Assembly (NCBI GenBank): GCA_947650365.1
Contig: OX393549.1
Coordinates: 35,682,910-35,746,909 of the forward strand
Source: Chamaelirium japonicum
Taxonomy: Eukaryota > Streptophyta > Magnoliopsida > Liliales > Melanthiaceae
Reading direction: 5' to 3'
DNA length: 64,000 bases
Each line of letters starts with the position of its first letter. Positions within the stretch are counted from its first letter, which is position 1. Shown here in pieces: positions 11,710 through 21,065 of the stretch. Under the pieces are notes generated by a model. That model was not told the DNA's origin and made no database searches. It saw only the letters and a list, made by a program, of their open reading frames with translations. A program made the translations under genes and the position numbers.

Positions 11710-11869
11710 TATTACCACAACCCTATAATTGAGAGAGACAGCTAGGGTTTGGGATAATGATGGACAATTCTCATTAGGGAAATAGCCATGAATATATAGG
11801 CACATATATGTGTATGGAATGGGTTCTGTACATCTAACTCATTTGTATAACCTACAATATATATTAACA
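11710..11869 (-). repeat. 5' LTR of copia B
   Basis: Minus-strand ends are TGTTAATATA and GTGGTAATA. TGGTATCA follows at once as the primer-binding site (complement of 11702-11709). Confidence 0.9.
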
Positions 11870-11930
11870 TATGTGTTAGTGGGTAGTTATGTGGTTATTT
11901 TGTTATATGAAGTGGGTTGTTTCAAAGGCT

Positions 11931-11939
11931 TATAAAAAG
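11931..11939 (+). promoter_or_regulatory. TATA box in 5' LTR of element C
   Basis: TATAAAAAG sits inside the inverted repeat GGCTTATAAAAAGCC, about 250 bp before the LTR end. The 3' LTR has the same box at 13080-13088. Confidence 0.6.
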
Positions 11940-12188
11940 CCATGTGTACAGTTGTAATAAGATGAAGGGATGAATGAAAATTTGTTGTTTCCTGTGATGG
12001 GAATCCCTGCCCCTTCTCCCCCTTTGTTCATCTGTGTGAGAAACGCTCGTTTTCTCTCTCCCTTCGTATGTGCGTGAAACACCTCTCCCTAGTCTCTTCT
12101 ATCTTTTTCGGTGGTGAATCCAAACTCCCCCTCTCCTCTTCTCTCTCAACAATGGCGACGACGTGCTATCCAGCATCAACTTGGTATC

Positions 12189-12298
12189 TGTTAGATACCC
12201 TCACACCTCAAAACCCGGGTCATAAGGGGAGGTCCACAGATGGTATATAAAGCGGGTGATGGATGCCTCCCTCACCGATGTGGGACTATTCGTTAACA
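12189..12298 (-). repeat. 3' LTR of chimeric TRIM
   Basis: Plus strand starts TGTTAGATACCCTCACACC and ends GTTAACA. It matches the two LTRs of the TRIM at 19089-19384. Confidence 0.88.
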
Positions 12299-12416
12299 CT
12301 CCCCCTCAAGCAAAGCACGCGTGGCAAGGATCCTCCCATGCGGAGTATGCGTGGCAAGGCATGATCGGTGGGGAGCATCCAGAGCAGGAGCAGGAGACGG
12401 GCCAGCTCTGATACCA

Positions 12417-12553
12417 TGGTAGGAGATGACGGCTAGAGTTTGGAGAGAATGAGATTATTCTCTATTGAGGGACTGAAGCCCAATATATATGTACATGCAT
12501 ACACAAGCAACCCGACCCGACTGTACATAGAACCCGGCCCATATACATTAACA
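12417..12553 (-). repeat. 5' LTR of chimeric TRIM, copia-A type
   Basis: Plus strand TGGTAGGAGATGACGGC to CATTAACA, with the telobox-like CTAGAGTTTGG. It matches 2480-2619 over its length. Confidence 0.88.
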
Positions 12554-12715
12554 GTATCAGAGCCAGGTTTTGACGAGTTCTATCTCGTCAAGATGTCCTC
12601 GCATCACCGTAACCCGCTCCTTGTTCCCTTGCCATTGCCCTCTCGTCGTCCCCCCTTACCAAAGCTCGCATGATCTACACTCGACAGGGTCAAGTTCTCC
12701 ATACCCTGGGAGAAT

Positions 12716-13327
12716 TGATGGGGACGTCACATGTATGTACAGACTTCAACAGAGGAGGATGACACATCCGGTGTCCTTTTGTATCAGGCCCACTTGGCCC
12801 ATATAAAATTTGGAGGCCCGCCCAAATTATTCATAATTATTTTGTATTTTCAGATTAATTATTTGCTTCATTTTTGTAGTATGGTTTAGTTATGTTTAGT
12901 AGGTAGTTATGTGTTAGTGGGTGGTTATGTAGTTACGTAGTTATGTGTTAGTGTATAGTTTGTGTTAGCGAGTGGTTATATAGTTATGTAGTTATATGTT
13001 AGTGGGTGGTTATGTAGTAATGTGTTAATGGGTAGTTATGTGGTTATTTCGTTATGTGAAGTGGGTTGTTTCAAAGGCTTATAAAAAGCCATGTGTACAG
13101 TTGTAATGGGATGAAGGGATGAATGAAAATTTGTTGTTTTCGGTGATGGGAATCCCTGTCCCTTCTCCCCCTTTGTTCATTTGCGTGAGAAACGCTTAGC
13201 TTCTCCCGTCCTTCGTCTGTGCATGAAACACCTCTCCCTCATCTCTTCTCTCTTTTTCGGTTGTGAATCCGAACACCCCCACTCCTCTTCTCTCTCAAGA
13301 ACGGTGACGACATGCCGTCCGACATCA
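12716..13327 (+). repeat. 3' LTR of element C
   Basis: 612 bp, TGATGGGGAC to GACATCA, with the GTTAGTGGGTGGTTATGTAG run, a TATA box at 13080-13088 and a pyrimidine-rich end. Confidence 0.9.
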
Positions 13328-13332
13328 GGGTG

Positions 13333-13723
13333 GCTCACGGGCATCTATGAAACATCAAAATATGAGAGGGTGAAATGGGCGGCGCGCGTGCTGATGGCTT
13401 GTGGGTTTACGAAGCTCTATCTCCCTCAAGCGATCCTCAGTGCGTGCTGAGGACAGGAGACTAGCAAGAGGTGGCTCGTTGATATCCCTTGCGATCCTCA
13501 GTCGATCCCCCCCTCTCTCTCCAACACATGGTGACTGACCCTCTTTCTCTCCCTCATATGAGATTTGGCGACTAACCCTCTCTCCCTCGCATGTGATCTG
13601 CTCTCTCTCTCTACCTCTCCAACATGTGAATCCAACCCACCCTAGCAAATCGATCGGATGATTAAGGGATATTTTTATCCCCCAACTTGTATTATAGTTG
13701 CAAGAAGTCTCCATTATTATATA

Positions 13724-13725
<2 letters not shown>
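13333..13725. other. CT-rich intergenic DNA
   Basis: After the remains of the 6205-6300 repeat, several CT runs (13505-13620) alternate with GTGATC/AACATGTG phrases (ACATGGTGACTGACC, CATATGAGATTTGGCGACTAACC), suggesting an old degenerate tandem repeat. No gene is supported. Confidence 0.5.

Positions 13726-13801
<76 letters not shown>
13726..13801. repeat. (TA)n microsatellite, about 76 bp
   Basis: Pure TA array; no palindromic module touches it here. Confidence 0.97.
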
Positions 13802-13804
<3 letters not shown>

Positions 13805-14174
13805 TATATATTTTATACAACAATTCATGTAGACCAGTTGATGAGGTCCTTTCCCTATTGACCTTGAGGTTAAGGGTTCAATGCCTCCATGTTGCAAAAG
13901 TCCAAAATCCCGGAAATCTGATCGGGCCGGGCTCGGACTCAGGCTGAGATCCCTAGCCCACGGCGTGGCCCGACTCACAAAGTGTAAAGCTCGAATGGTT
14001 CTATTGTTCTCGAATCCAACCCGACCTAGCTTGATTTACACCCGTACATTGGAAAATGCATATGGATACAGAATAGTACTAAAATTTTAGAACTAAATCC
14101 AGATATACAATTTAAATATTTCATTTCTAAGAATATATTGTCTTATAAGGTGGTCAGACTTCAATAGCATTAGC
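13802..14174. other. intergenic DNA with a tRNA-like B box
   Basis: At about 13833-13893 the sequence includes GACCTTGAGGTTAAGGGTTCAATGCC-like spacing, with GGTTCAATGCC close to an RNA polymerase III B box. A preceding GTTGATGAGG could be a worn A box. This may be a tRNA-derived SINE remnant. Nothing else is recognised. Confidence 0.25.
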
Positions 14175-14213
14175 ATATATATATATATATATATATATAT
14201 AAAGAGAGAGAGA
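14175..14213. repeat. (TA)n plus short (GA)n
   Basis: TA array 14175-14200, then AGAGAGAGAGAG up to the left end of module M2. Confidence 0.93.
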
Positions 14214-14328
14214 GGACTGCTTAGGTGCGGTCCGCGGTCCGCAGTCGTCCGATGCACCCACCGCATGCATCTGATGCACGGAGTAGTGCATCGGACGACT
14301 ACGGACCATGGACCGCACCTAAGCATCC
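14214..14328. mobile_element. TA-embedded palindromic module M2, copy 1
   Basis: 115-bp hairpin. The left arm GGACTGCTTAGGTGCGGTCC mirrors the right arm that ends CACCTAAGCATCC. Inner GC-rich palindromes GTCGTCCGATGCAC and GTGCATCGGACGAC flank a small loop. Other copies: 14433 (truncated) and 33626. Confidence 0.82.
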
Positions 14329-14544
<216 letters not shown>

Positions 14545-14936
14545 TTTAGAGGGTTAGGATCATGTGCCTTAAACTTTTGCCTTTATTTTTTGCCTCGATT
14601 TTGATTAGATGCCCTAGAGGGTTTATAATGTGCTAATTTTTTGTGGATGTAATCATTCCACCTTAGATAGAACATCCACAAAATATTAGCACATTCTAAA
14701 ACTTTTAGGGGCATCAAATATATAATAAAAGTTAATGGATAAAAATGGATGGTGGATAAAGCTTGTAATATTTGATGCCCCTAGAAGGTTTAGAATGTGC
14801 TGATTTTTTGTGGATGATCTATCTAAGGTGGGATGATTACATCCACAAAAAATTAGCACAGTCTAAACCCTCTAGGGCGTCAAATACCCTTGAAGGAAAA
14901 AAATGAAGGCAAAAATTTAAGGCACAAGATCCTGGC

Positions 14937-14938
<2 letters not shown>
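14545..14938. mobile_element. palindromic module M10
   Basis: About 390 bp. The left arm has GGATCATGTGCCTTAAAC and the right arm its mirror, AAGGCACAAGATCC. Each arm holds a smaller hairpin around GTGCTAATTTTTTGTGGATG and CATCCACAAAAAATTAGCAC. (TA)n follows on the right only. Confidence 0.75.

Positions 14939-15018
<80 letters not shown>
14939..15018. repeat. (TA)n, 80 bp
   Basis: Between M10 and M1 copy 2. Confidence 0.97.

Positions 15019-15781
<763 letters not shown>

Positions 15782-15856
<75 letters not shown>
15782..15856. repeat. (TA)n, 75 bp
   Basis: Between M3 and M4. Confidence 0.97.
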
Positions 15857-15858
<2 letters not shown>

Positions 15859-15984
15859 GCGGCATGCGGTACGTGCGGCACCGCACCGCAGCCGTCTGAT
15901 GCACGCGCTGCGTGCATCGCATGCACGCAGCGGTGCATCAGACAGCTGCGGTGAGGTGCCACACTTACCACATGCTGCATTATA
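15857..15984. mobile_element. palindromic module M4
   Basis: About 128 bp and GC-rich. The left arm ATGCGGCATGCGGTACGTGC is mirrored by the right arm ending CACATGCTGCAT. Inner palindromes (CGTCTGATGCACGCGCTGCG) resemble those of M2, so M2 and M4 may be related. Confidence 0.75.
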
Positions 15985-15987
15985 GCA

Positions 15988-16074
<87 letters not shown>

Positions 16075-16082
16075 ATATATAT
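15985..16082. repeat. compound (CT)n(TA)n
   Basis: CT to about 16004, then TA with two TTTATATA interruptions. Confidence 0.95.
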
Positions 16083-16364
16083 GGGGAGGGATACTCTTAC
16101 TCATGACCTCTTACTCATATAGTTACCTATGATCCAGGCCGTCCATTAGATCCCGACGTACGGTTCGGATTAAATGGGGAGTTAAAGCAATGGTGTCCAC
16201 ATTAAATGCCCGTATTAAAAACCCTTATTAAAAGCCCGTATTAAAAGCACGCATTTAATGTGGACACCATTGCTTTAACTCCCCATCTAATCCGAACCGT
16301 ACGTCTGGATCTAATGGACAGCCCGGACTATATGAGTAAGAGGCCATGAGTAAGAGTATCCCTC

Positions 16365-16366
<2 letters not shown>
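16083..16366. mobile_element. module M1, copy 3
   Basis: 284 bp. The right arm lacks about 11 bp (TCATAGGTAAC), so the arms no longer pair fully. The loop has three TATTAAAA units. Confidence 0.83.

Positions 16367-16396
<30 letters not shown>
16367..16396. repeat. (TA)n, 30 bp
   Basis: Between M1 copy 3 and M5. Confidence 0.95.
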
Positions 16397-16399
<3 letters not shown>

Positions 16400-17218
16400 C
16401 ATGACTTTGTATGCCCATGCAATGAAGGCTTCAATGTATGCTCCTCAATTAACATACATAAAGGTTTCCGAATTTGCTAATTTTTTGTGGATGTGAGATC
16501 TATGTTAAGATGACCTTCCTCACAAAAAATCAGCAAGTTCTGAAACCTCTAAACATTTCAAATAAGCTCATCAAATTAATGGTTGAAATGATTGACTGAT
16601 AAAGCTTCTAACATTTTGATGGGCCTAGATGTTTCAGAATTTGTTGATTTTTGGTTTGTTGATTTTTGGTGGATATGCTATCTATGGCAATATGATTGCC
16701 CTCACCAAAAATCAGCAAATTCTGAAATCGCTAGGTGTATCAAAATGATAGAAGTTGTATCATCTGTTTATTTCAGCCGTTAATTTGATGAGTTTATTTA
16801 AAATACTTAGAGGTTTCAGAACTTGCTGATTTTTTGTGAGGATGATCATCTCAGCATAGATACCACATCCATAAAAAAATCGCAAATTCGGAAACCTCTA
16901 TATATGTTAATAGAAGAGCATACATTGAAGCCTTCTTGAATGGGCATACAAAGTCACCCTCACAAAAATCAGCAAATTCTGAAACCTCTAGGTGTATCAA
17001 AATGATAAAAGTTGTATCGTCTGTCAATTTCAACCGTTAATTTGATGAGCTTATTTGAAATGCTTAGAGGTTTCAGAACTTGCTGATTTTTTGTGAGGAT
17101 GATCATCTCAATATAGATATCATCTTCACAAAAAATTAACAAATTTGGAAACCTCTATGTATGTTAATAGAGGAGCATACATTGAAGCCTTCAATGCATG
17201 GGCATACAAAGTCAAGCT

Positions 17219-17219
<1 letters not shown>
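16397..17219. mobile_element. palindromic module M5, copy 1 with internal duplication
   Basis: 823 bp. Ends are GAGCATGACTTTGTATGCCC and its mirror ending GGGCATACAAAGTCAAGCTC. The arms hold repeated hairpins of GATTTTTTGTGAGGATGATC with CACAAAAAATCAGCAAATTC. The right half is partly duplicated: the terminal phrase GAGCATACATTGAAGCCTTC also occurs internally near 16916. Further copies: 17659 (fragment) and 34590. Confidence 0.8.

Positions 17220-17307
<88 letters not shown>
17220..17307. repeat. (TA)n, about 88 bp
   Basis: Between M5 and M11. Confidence 0.97.
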
Positions 17308-17310
<3 letters not shown>

Positions 17311-17634
17311 ATACATTGCGGCCGCTTATCGTTCGGTCACCCCCCTCGGGGTTTTTTTTTGAATTTTTTTTTGGAGGTTAATCACCCACCCCTTGATATC
17401 ACACACCAAAAATTTCAGCTCATTCGAAGACCTATAGGCCATTCAAATATGCTCGGCTTTTATCGGTCGTTCATTTTTACTGTCAATTTGATGAAGACAT
17501 TTGAATGGTTTATTGGTCTTGGAATGAGCTGAAATTTTTTGTGTGTGCTGTCAAAGGGGAGGTGATCAATCCCAAAAAAAAAAAAACCCCTAAAGGGGTG
17601 CCGCACGATAAGCAGCCACACAGTACTAGCACCC
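17308..17634. mobile_element. palindromic module M11
   Basis: 327 bp. The left arm has GCGGCCGCTTATCGTTCGG then CCCCTCGGGGTTTTTTTTT. The right arm mirrors it (AAAAAAACCCCTAAAGGGG, CACGATAAGCAGCC). An inner pair is AAAAATTTCAGCTCATTC with GAATGAGCTGAAATTTTTT. The tails differ at the extreme left end. Confidence 0.75.
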
Positions 17635-17658
17635 TATATATATTTATATATATAGGTA
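17635..17658. repeat. short interrupted (TA)n
   Basis: TA with a TTTATATA interruption. Confidence 0.9.
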
Positions 17659-17866
17659 TAGGAGCATGACTTGTTTTGCCCATTCAAAGAAGGCTTCAAT
17701 GTATATTCCTCGATTAACATACATAGAGGTTTCTGAATTTGCTACTTTTTTTTGTGGATGTGATATTTATGTTACGATGATCAACCTCACAAAAAATCAG
17801 CAAGTTCTGAAACCTCTAAGCATTTCAAATAAGCTCATCAAATTAACGACTGAAATGGACAGACGA
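17659..17866. mobile_element. module M5, copy 2, half element
   Basis: It begins AGGAGCATGACTTG as other M5 ends do and stops near GACAGACGATACAACTTC, where copia RNase H sequence takes over. The second half is missing. Confidence 0.7.
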
Positions 17867-18143
17867 TACAACTTCAGTGATCTCGGTGTGGCTTTCTCCA
17901 AGCCTACTCCACTTCACTGTGATAACCGAAGTGCTTTTCAAATTGCTAGCAATCCGGTTTTTCATGAGAGGACAAAGCACATCGAGATTGATTGTCACTT
18001 CGTCCAACAGGAGTATGTGGCCAGCAATCTCACTACCCTTCGTTCACTCAGCAGAGCAGATAGGTGACTTCTTCACAAAGTCACAGCCTACGCAACTCTT
18101 TCAATCTTTGATTGGCAAAATCTTGGTGCATGATCCACCTTGA
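17867..18143 (+). pseudogene. pol: copia F RNase H, C-terminal remnant
   Basis: The readable peptide SDLGVAFSKPTPLHCDNRSA and following [20 protein letters not shown] is the conserved end of plant copia RNase H, including the catalytic Asp of CDNRSA. It would degrade the RNA of RNA-DNA hybrids during reverse transcription. A frameshift near 18030 moves the ending (FFTKSQPTQLFQSLIGKI) into another frame. The sequence is nearer to element B than to D or E. The N-terminal two thirds of the domain, RT and everything upstream are absent. Confidence 0.8.
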
Positions 18144-18156
18144 GTTTGAGAGGGGG

Positions 18157-18335
18157 TGTTAAGATATATTGATGTATATACATACACTTAGTGTATAGAG
18201 GACTCACATGTATTGCCTTATATTGGCTTATTGGCCTAATGAGAGATTTGTTCCATTCTCTCCCCAAACCCTAGCCGTCTCTCTCTCTCTCTCTCTCCCC
18301 TCTCTCTTTCTCTCCCTCTCTTTTAGGGTTTGTCA
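18157..18335 (+). repeat. 3' LTR of copia F
   Basis: Starts TGTTAAGATATATTGATG and holds CCAAACCCTAGCCGTC, like the A/D/E LTRs, followed by (CT)n runs. The end is placed at GGTTTGTCA, which is uncertain. Confidence 0.6.
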
Positions 18336-19088
18336 TACTATCTAATGAGTCCGGAATTCCTCCTTGTCTAAGGGATGATAGGAAGCGGTCCTACGAGAGT
18401 ATTTTGAATTTGGATGCATAGATTGGTAGATAATATCATTTAGTTAACAGAATCATAAATTTCTTCATTCGATACAAATTCAATAATTTCTTACCGAGGC
18501 AACTGACTGAAAACTTAGAAAGGTTCAATAGCATAATTTAGTGATCTATAGGCAATGCTCTTTTCATTCCAAATGTATTTAAATTGATTGGTCTATCTGT
18601 GTCTGGTATTCCTTCCTCATGAGGAATGAATCATACATGTTCCTTTTTAGCCCTTTCTTCTATATGTTTATAATACTCTCTTTCTTTATGATGCTCAATC
18701 TACTGCCAACCTAACATAACCTTTGGGGTTTACAGAAGCCCCTTTGGATGAGTCCCAGTTCTAGAAGGACACCATCTCTCAAGTTCTTTTGAGTTTTCAG
18801 TTTCAACCGAGCATAAAGCATGCCAAGCACATGGTCAATTGTTGCTTATACATCCATGGACTCCCAAGCTCTCAGCAAGAGTTGAAATAGAAAAACTACC
18901 TCTTGCAAAGTTCAGGAAAATTTTAGATACTTAGGAAAGTACAGGATCCATTGCTCTGTGGTTTACCCATCAATTCCTCACCACATGCACTATATCGCTA
19001 AGCATTACATATAGAGTAACTGACATTGAGATCAAGAGCCACGAAGGGAACTGGAGCAATGGATCTTATTTTCTTTAAACAATACAGT
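18336..19088 (+). other. probable intron or flank of the SMO1 remnant
   Basis: Single-copy-looking sequence without repeats or recognisable exons. The next exon begins at 19540. I searched all frames for the upstream histidine boxes of sterol oxidases and did not find them. Confidence 0.4.
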
Positions 19089-19384
19089 TGTTAGATACCC
19101 TCACACTTCAAAACCCGGGTTGTAAGGGAAGGTCCACCTAGGGTATATTAAGCAGGTGATGGGTGTCTCTCTAACTGTTTGTCAACACTCCCTCTCACGC
19201 GGAGCACGCGTGGCAAGGCACGATCGGTGGGGAGCACCCGGAGCAGGAGACGATGAACCCTAGCTCTGATACCATGTTAGATACCCTCACACCTCAAAAC
19301 CTGGGTTGTAAGGGGAGGTCCACAGGGCTTATATTAAGCAGGTGATGGGTGCTTCCCTAACCAATGTGGGACTATCCATCAACA
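19089..19384 (-). mobile_element. complete TRIM element in the SMO1 intron
   Basis: 296 bp: LTRs at 19089-19187 (99 bp) and 19275-19384 (110 bp), and an 87-bp internal region. The primer site TGGTATCAGAGCT on the minus strand adjoins the right LTR, and a GAGGGAG purine tract adjoins the left LTR. Flanks ACAGT and ACAAT are probably a target duplication with one change. It carries no coding capacity. Its internal region is shared with the chimeric TRIM at 12189-12553. Confidence 0.9.
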
Positions 19385-19539
19385 ACAATATTATTGTGTG
19401 GGAACATATTCATTCTTTGGAACCAGTTGTACTAAAATTTAGTGATGACTTATGTTATTAATCTCTCATTGTTGTGCCTTGATTCCACTTGTGTCGGCTT
19501 CAATTTTTTTTCATTAACACATGTATTGATATTTTACAG

Positions 19540-19687
19540 CTATGACTTCCCACTTACTCCCACAAAATACATTCCTTTCTACGGAGGCGCTGAGTACCAT
19601 GATTACCATCACTATGTTGGAGGGCAGAGCCAGAGTAACTTTGCATCAGTATTTACCTACTGCGACTACATATACGGAACTGACAAG
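19540..19687 (+). CDS. SMO1: sterol 4-alpha-methyl oxidase (SMO1-type), penultimate-type exon
   Basis: The exon follows a polypyrimidine tract and TTTTACAG and ends at AAG before GTTTGC. It encodes YDFPLTPTKYIPFYGG, then EYHDYHHYVGG, then QSNFASVFTYCDYIYGTDK. This is the strongly conserved C-terminal block of plant methylsterol monooxygenase 1 (fatty acid hydroxylase superfamily). HDYHH is the third histidine motif that binds the di-iron centre. The enzyme removes C4 methyl groups from 4,4-dimethylsterols in the endoplasmic reticulum during phytosterol synthesis. The residues are intact and the splice sites are good. The first base completes a Gly codon split by the intron. Upstream exons are not visible, so this may be a gene fragment. 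Confidence 0.85.
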
Positions 19688-19774
19688 GTTTGCTATTATC
19701 TCCATAGTGAGATTTGCAAGTGTTTCAGTCTGAATGGAACTAAGTACATTTGTACTTTTGCTTGACCATATCAG

Positions 19775-19807
19775 GGCTACAGATATCATAAAGGGCAACT
19801 TGCGAAG
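19775..19807 (+). CDS. SMO1: SMO1-type sterol oxidase, next exon
   Basis: An 86-bp intron (GT at 19688, AG at 19773-19774) separates this 33-base exon from the previous one, in phase. It encodes GYRYHKGQLAK, continuing the conserved DKGYR block of the family, and ends at a GTAATT donor. The final exon with the stop codon is not recognisable in the following 2 kb, which is filled by modules. The gene is therefore either split by a large intron or truncated. Known family proteins carry a short lysine-rich tail after this point. Confidence 0.72.
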
Positions 19808-19959
19808 GTAATTTTGGATCCATGCACTTCTTGCTTTATTAATCTAAAGATTCTTACGCTATAATTTTCCTAGTATTACTTGAGCTTGTAAATAGCTGTG
19901 TATATTAGGCTCAAAAGGAGAAAAAAAGGGGACAAAATGGTATCGGTTTTCATTTTAAA

Positions 19960-20100
19960 TGTTAATTTAAGGATCACATTTTGATGCATCAGAAGTTATA
20001 GAAATGGCTGATTTTTTGTGGATGTCTAATCTATGGCATAGATATGACATCCACAAAAAATTAGCACATTTTGAAACCTCTAGGTAGGTCTGCTAAGTTG
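19960..20100. mobile_element. palindromic module M12, left fragment
   Basis: TTTTGATGCATCAGAAG, then hairpin GATTTTTTGTGGATGTC with GACATCCACAAAAAATTAGC. It shows the shared internal block without a mirrored second half. No TA array is adjacent. Confidence 0.55.
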
Positions 20101-20148
20101 GTGTGGACGAGGTGTGCGCCATAAGGGTGAGTACTTGAACATTACTTT

Positions 20149-20169
20149 GTGTGTGTGTGTGTGTGTGTG
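20149..20169. repeat. (GT)n microsatellite
   Basis: About ten GT units. Confidence 0.95.
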
Positions 20170-20239
20170 GGTATGGGTAAGGATATGCATATTCATCATT
20201 TTTTGACTAGTACTTTTACCCGTCATCCGAATCGTTGGA

Positions 20240-20455
20240 CAGAGGTTTCAGAAATTGTTGATTTTTTGCGAGGAGGATCACATTGCCATAGATTGCACAT
20301 CCGAAAAAAATCAGCACATTCTAAAACTTCTAGGTGTATCAAATCTAAAAACCTTATCGGCCACCATTTTGACCATTAACTTGAGAAGCATGTTTGATAC
20401 ACCTAGAAGTTTTAGAATGTGCTAATTTTTTTGTGGATATACAATCTAAGACAAT

Positions 20456-20458
<3 letters not shown>
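20240..20458. mobile_element. palindromic module M12, main copy
   Basis: Arms ACTTCTAGGTGTATCAAA and TTTGATACACCTAGAAGT flank a centre with TTTTGACCATTAACTTG. Outer hairpins carry GATTTTTTGCGAGG and TAATTTTTTTGTGGATAT. The right end stops at the TA array, apparently before the outer arm is complete. Confidence 0.65.

Positions 20459-20528
<70 letters not shown>
20459..20528. repeat. (TA)n, 70 bp
   Basis: Follows M12. Confidence 0.97.
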
Positions 20529-20531
<3 letters not shown>

Positions 20532-20557
20532 GTTGGGATCCATAGACCCATTATACA

Positions 20558-20587
20558 TATATACATACATACATACATACATATATA
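20558..20587. repeat. (CATA)n / (TA)n microsatellite
   Basis: Five to six CATA units and TATATA at the left edge of M13. Confidence 0.92.
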
Positions 20588-20662
20588 GGATCAACAACCA
20601 ACACTTCTAGTGCCAACATCGGTGCCAACACATCCATAGAAGTTTTAAAATTTGGTGAGGAT

Positions 20663-20976
20663 CAGGGTTTTACATCTCTGCCGATACTGGTACGTACCGG
20701 CCGGTATGTACTGGTTTTGGCCGGTTCGAGACCGGTACTGCATCTGATCCCGATACCTGGCCCGTATCGGCCGGTACCGGTACGCACCGGTCCGTATCGG
20801 CCGGTTCAGGCCGGTACCGATAGGTTAAATTTTTTTTTTTTGGTTTTTTGGGTATTTTTCAAGTTTTTTTTCTCAACCGGTATCGGTCCGTATCGGCCGG
20901 TACCGGTACGTACCGGCCGGTACATACCGGTTCGGGGCCGACCGATACCGCGACCGATACCGTGATTTTAAACCTT
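20663..20976. mobile_element. MULE-like MITE with degenerate TACCGGCC core
   Basis: 314 bp flanked by a 9-bp direct repeat GGTGAGGAT (20654-20662, 20977-20985; 11 bp if two more matching bases are counted). That length is typical of Mutator-like elements. The ends look like imperfect inverted repeats (AGGGTTTTACATC against AAGGTTTAAAATC). The core is dense in GTACCGG/CCGGTAC and GTATCGG units on both strands. Confidence 0.75.
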
Positions 20977-21065
20977 GGTGAGGATGATCACCTTCCTATA
21001 GATAGCGCGTCCACAAAAAATTAGAACATTCTAAAATTTCTAGGTACGTCAAATGTGACGAGCGT

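Larger units (their letters stand above)
6623..11869 (-). mobile_element. complete Ty1/copia element B, nested in the LTR of C
   Basis: A 5,247-bp minus-strand element with a 147-bp 3' LTR (6623-6769) and a 160-bp 5' LTR (11710-11869). The perfect target duplication TATGT is at 6618-6622 and 11870-11874. Order on the minus strand is LTR, tRNA-Met-type primer site (one mismatch), GC-rich minisatellite leader, gag, protease, integrase, RT, RNase H, polypurine tract, LTR. It is related to but clearly distinct from the A/D/E family. The reading frame is broken many times, so it is inactive. Confidence 0.93.
6301..12178 (+). repeat. 5' LTR of element C, interrupted by copia B
   Basis: LTR sequence is at 6301-6622 and 11870-12178, aligned with the 3' LTR at 12716-13327. 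It contains a run of degenerate GTTAGTGGGTGGTTATGTAG repeats, a TATA box at 11931-11939 (GGCTTATAAAAAGCC context) and a likely transcript region after it. Confidence 0.87.
12189..12553 (-). mobile_element. chimeric TRIM with two unlike LTRs, inside the primer site of C
   Basis: 365 bp flanked by the perfect duplication GTATC (12184-12188, 12554-12558). On the minus strand it has a 5' LTR of the copia A/D/E type (12417-12553), a primer site TGGTATCAGAGC, a roughly 118-bp internal region that matches the TRIM at 19089-19384, and a 3' LTR of that TRIM's type (12189-12298). The single target duplication implies it behaves as one insertion although its LTRs come from two families. Confidence 0.85.
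12179..12715 (+). other. internal region of element C, split by a TRIM
   Basis: Excluding the TRIM and one target duplication, the sequence joins ACTTGGTATC to AGAGCCAGG, giving a tRNA-Met-type primer site with a two-base offset from the LTR. After it comes a leader, an ATG at 12590 with 27 codons (Arg/Pro-rich), and a purine-rich GGGAGAAT just before the 3' LTR. No enzyme domains. Confidence 0.75.
6301..13327 (+). mobile_element. non-autonomous LTR element C, split by two nested retroelements
   Basis: Two LTRs of about 612-621 bp (net) begin TGATGGGGAC and end CATCA. The whole is flanked by the target duplication GGGTG (6296-6300 and 13328-13332). With the nested copia B and chimeric TRIM removed, the internal region is only about 167 bp: a primer-binding site, a short leader, a possible gag start (ATG at 12590) and a purine-rich tract. 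It has no enzymes, so it is a very short non-autonomous or internally deleted element that needs proteins in trans. The insertion order is C first, then B and the TRIM. Confidence 0.87.
17867..18335 (+). mobile_element. copia fragment F, RNase H tail plus 3' LTR
   Basis: The fragment is 5'-truncated at the M5 junction. About 290 bp of the RNase H end precede a polypurine tract (GAGTTTGAGAGGGGG) and an LTR starting at 18157. No matching 5' part is in the window. Confidence 0.82.

Noticed and set aside
13738..13801. Tyr/Ile-rich membrane-like ORFs through TA arrays
   Set aside because: (TA)n translates to IYIYIY in every array; these are not genes.
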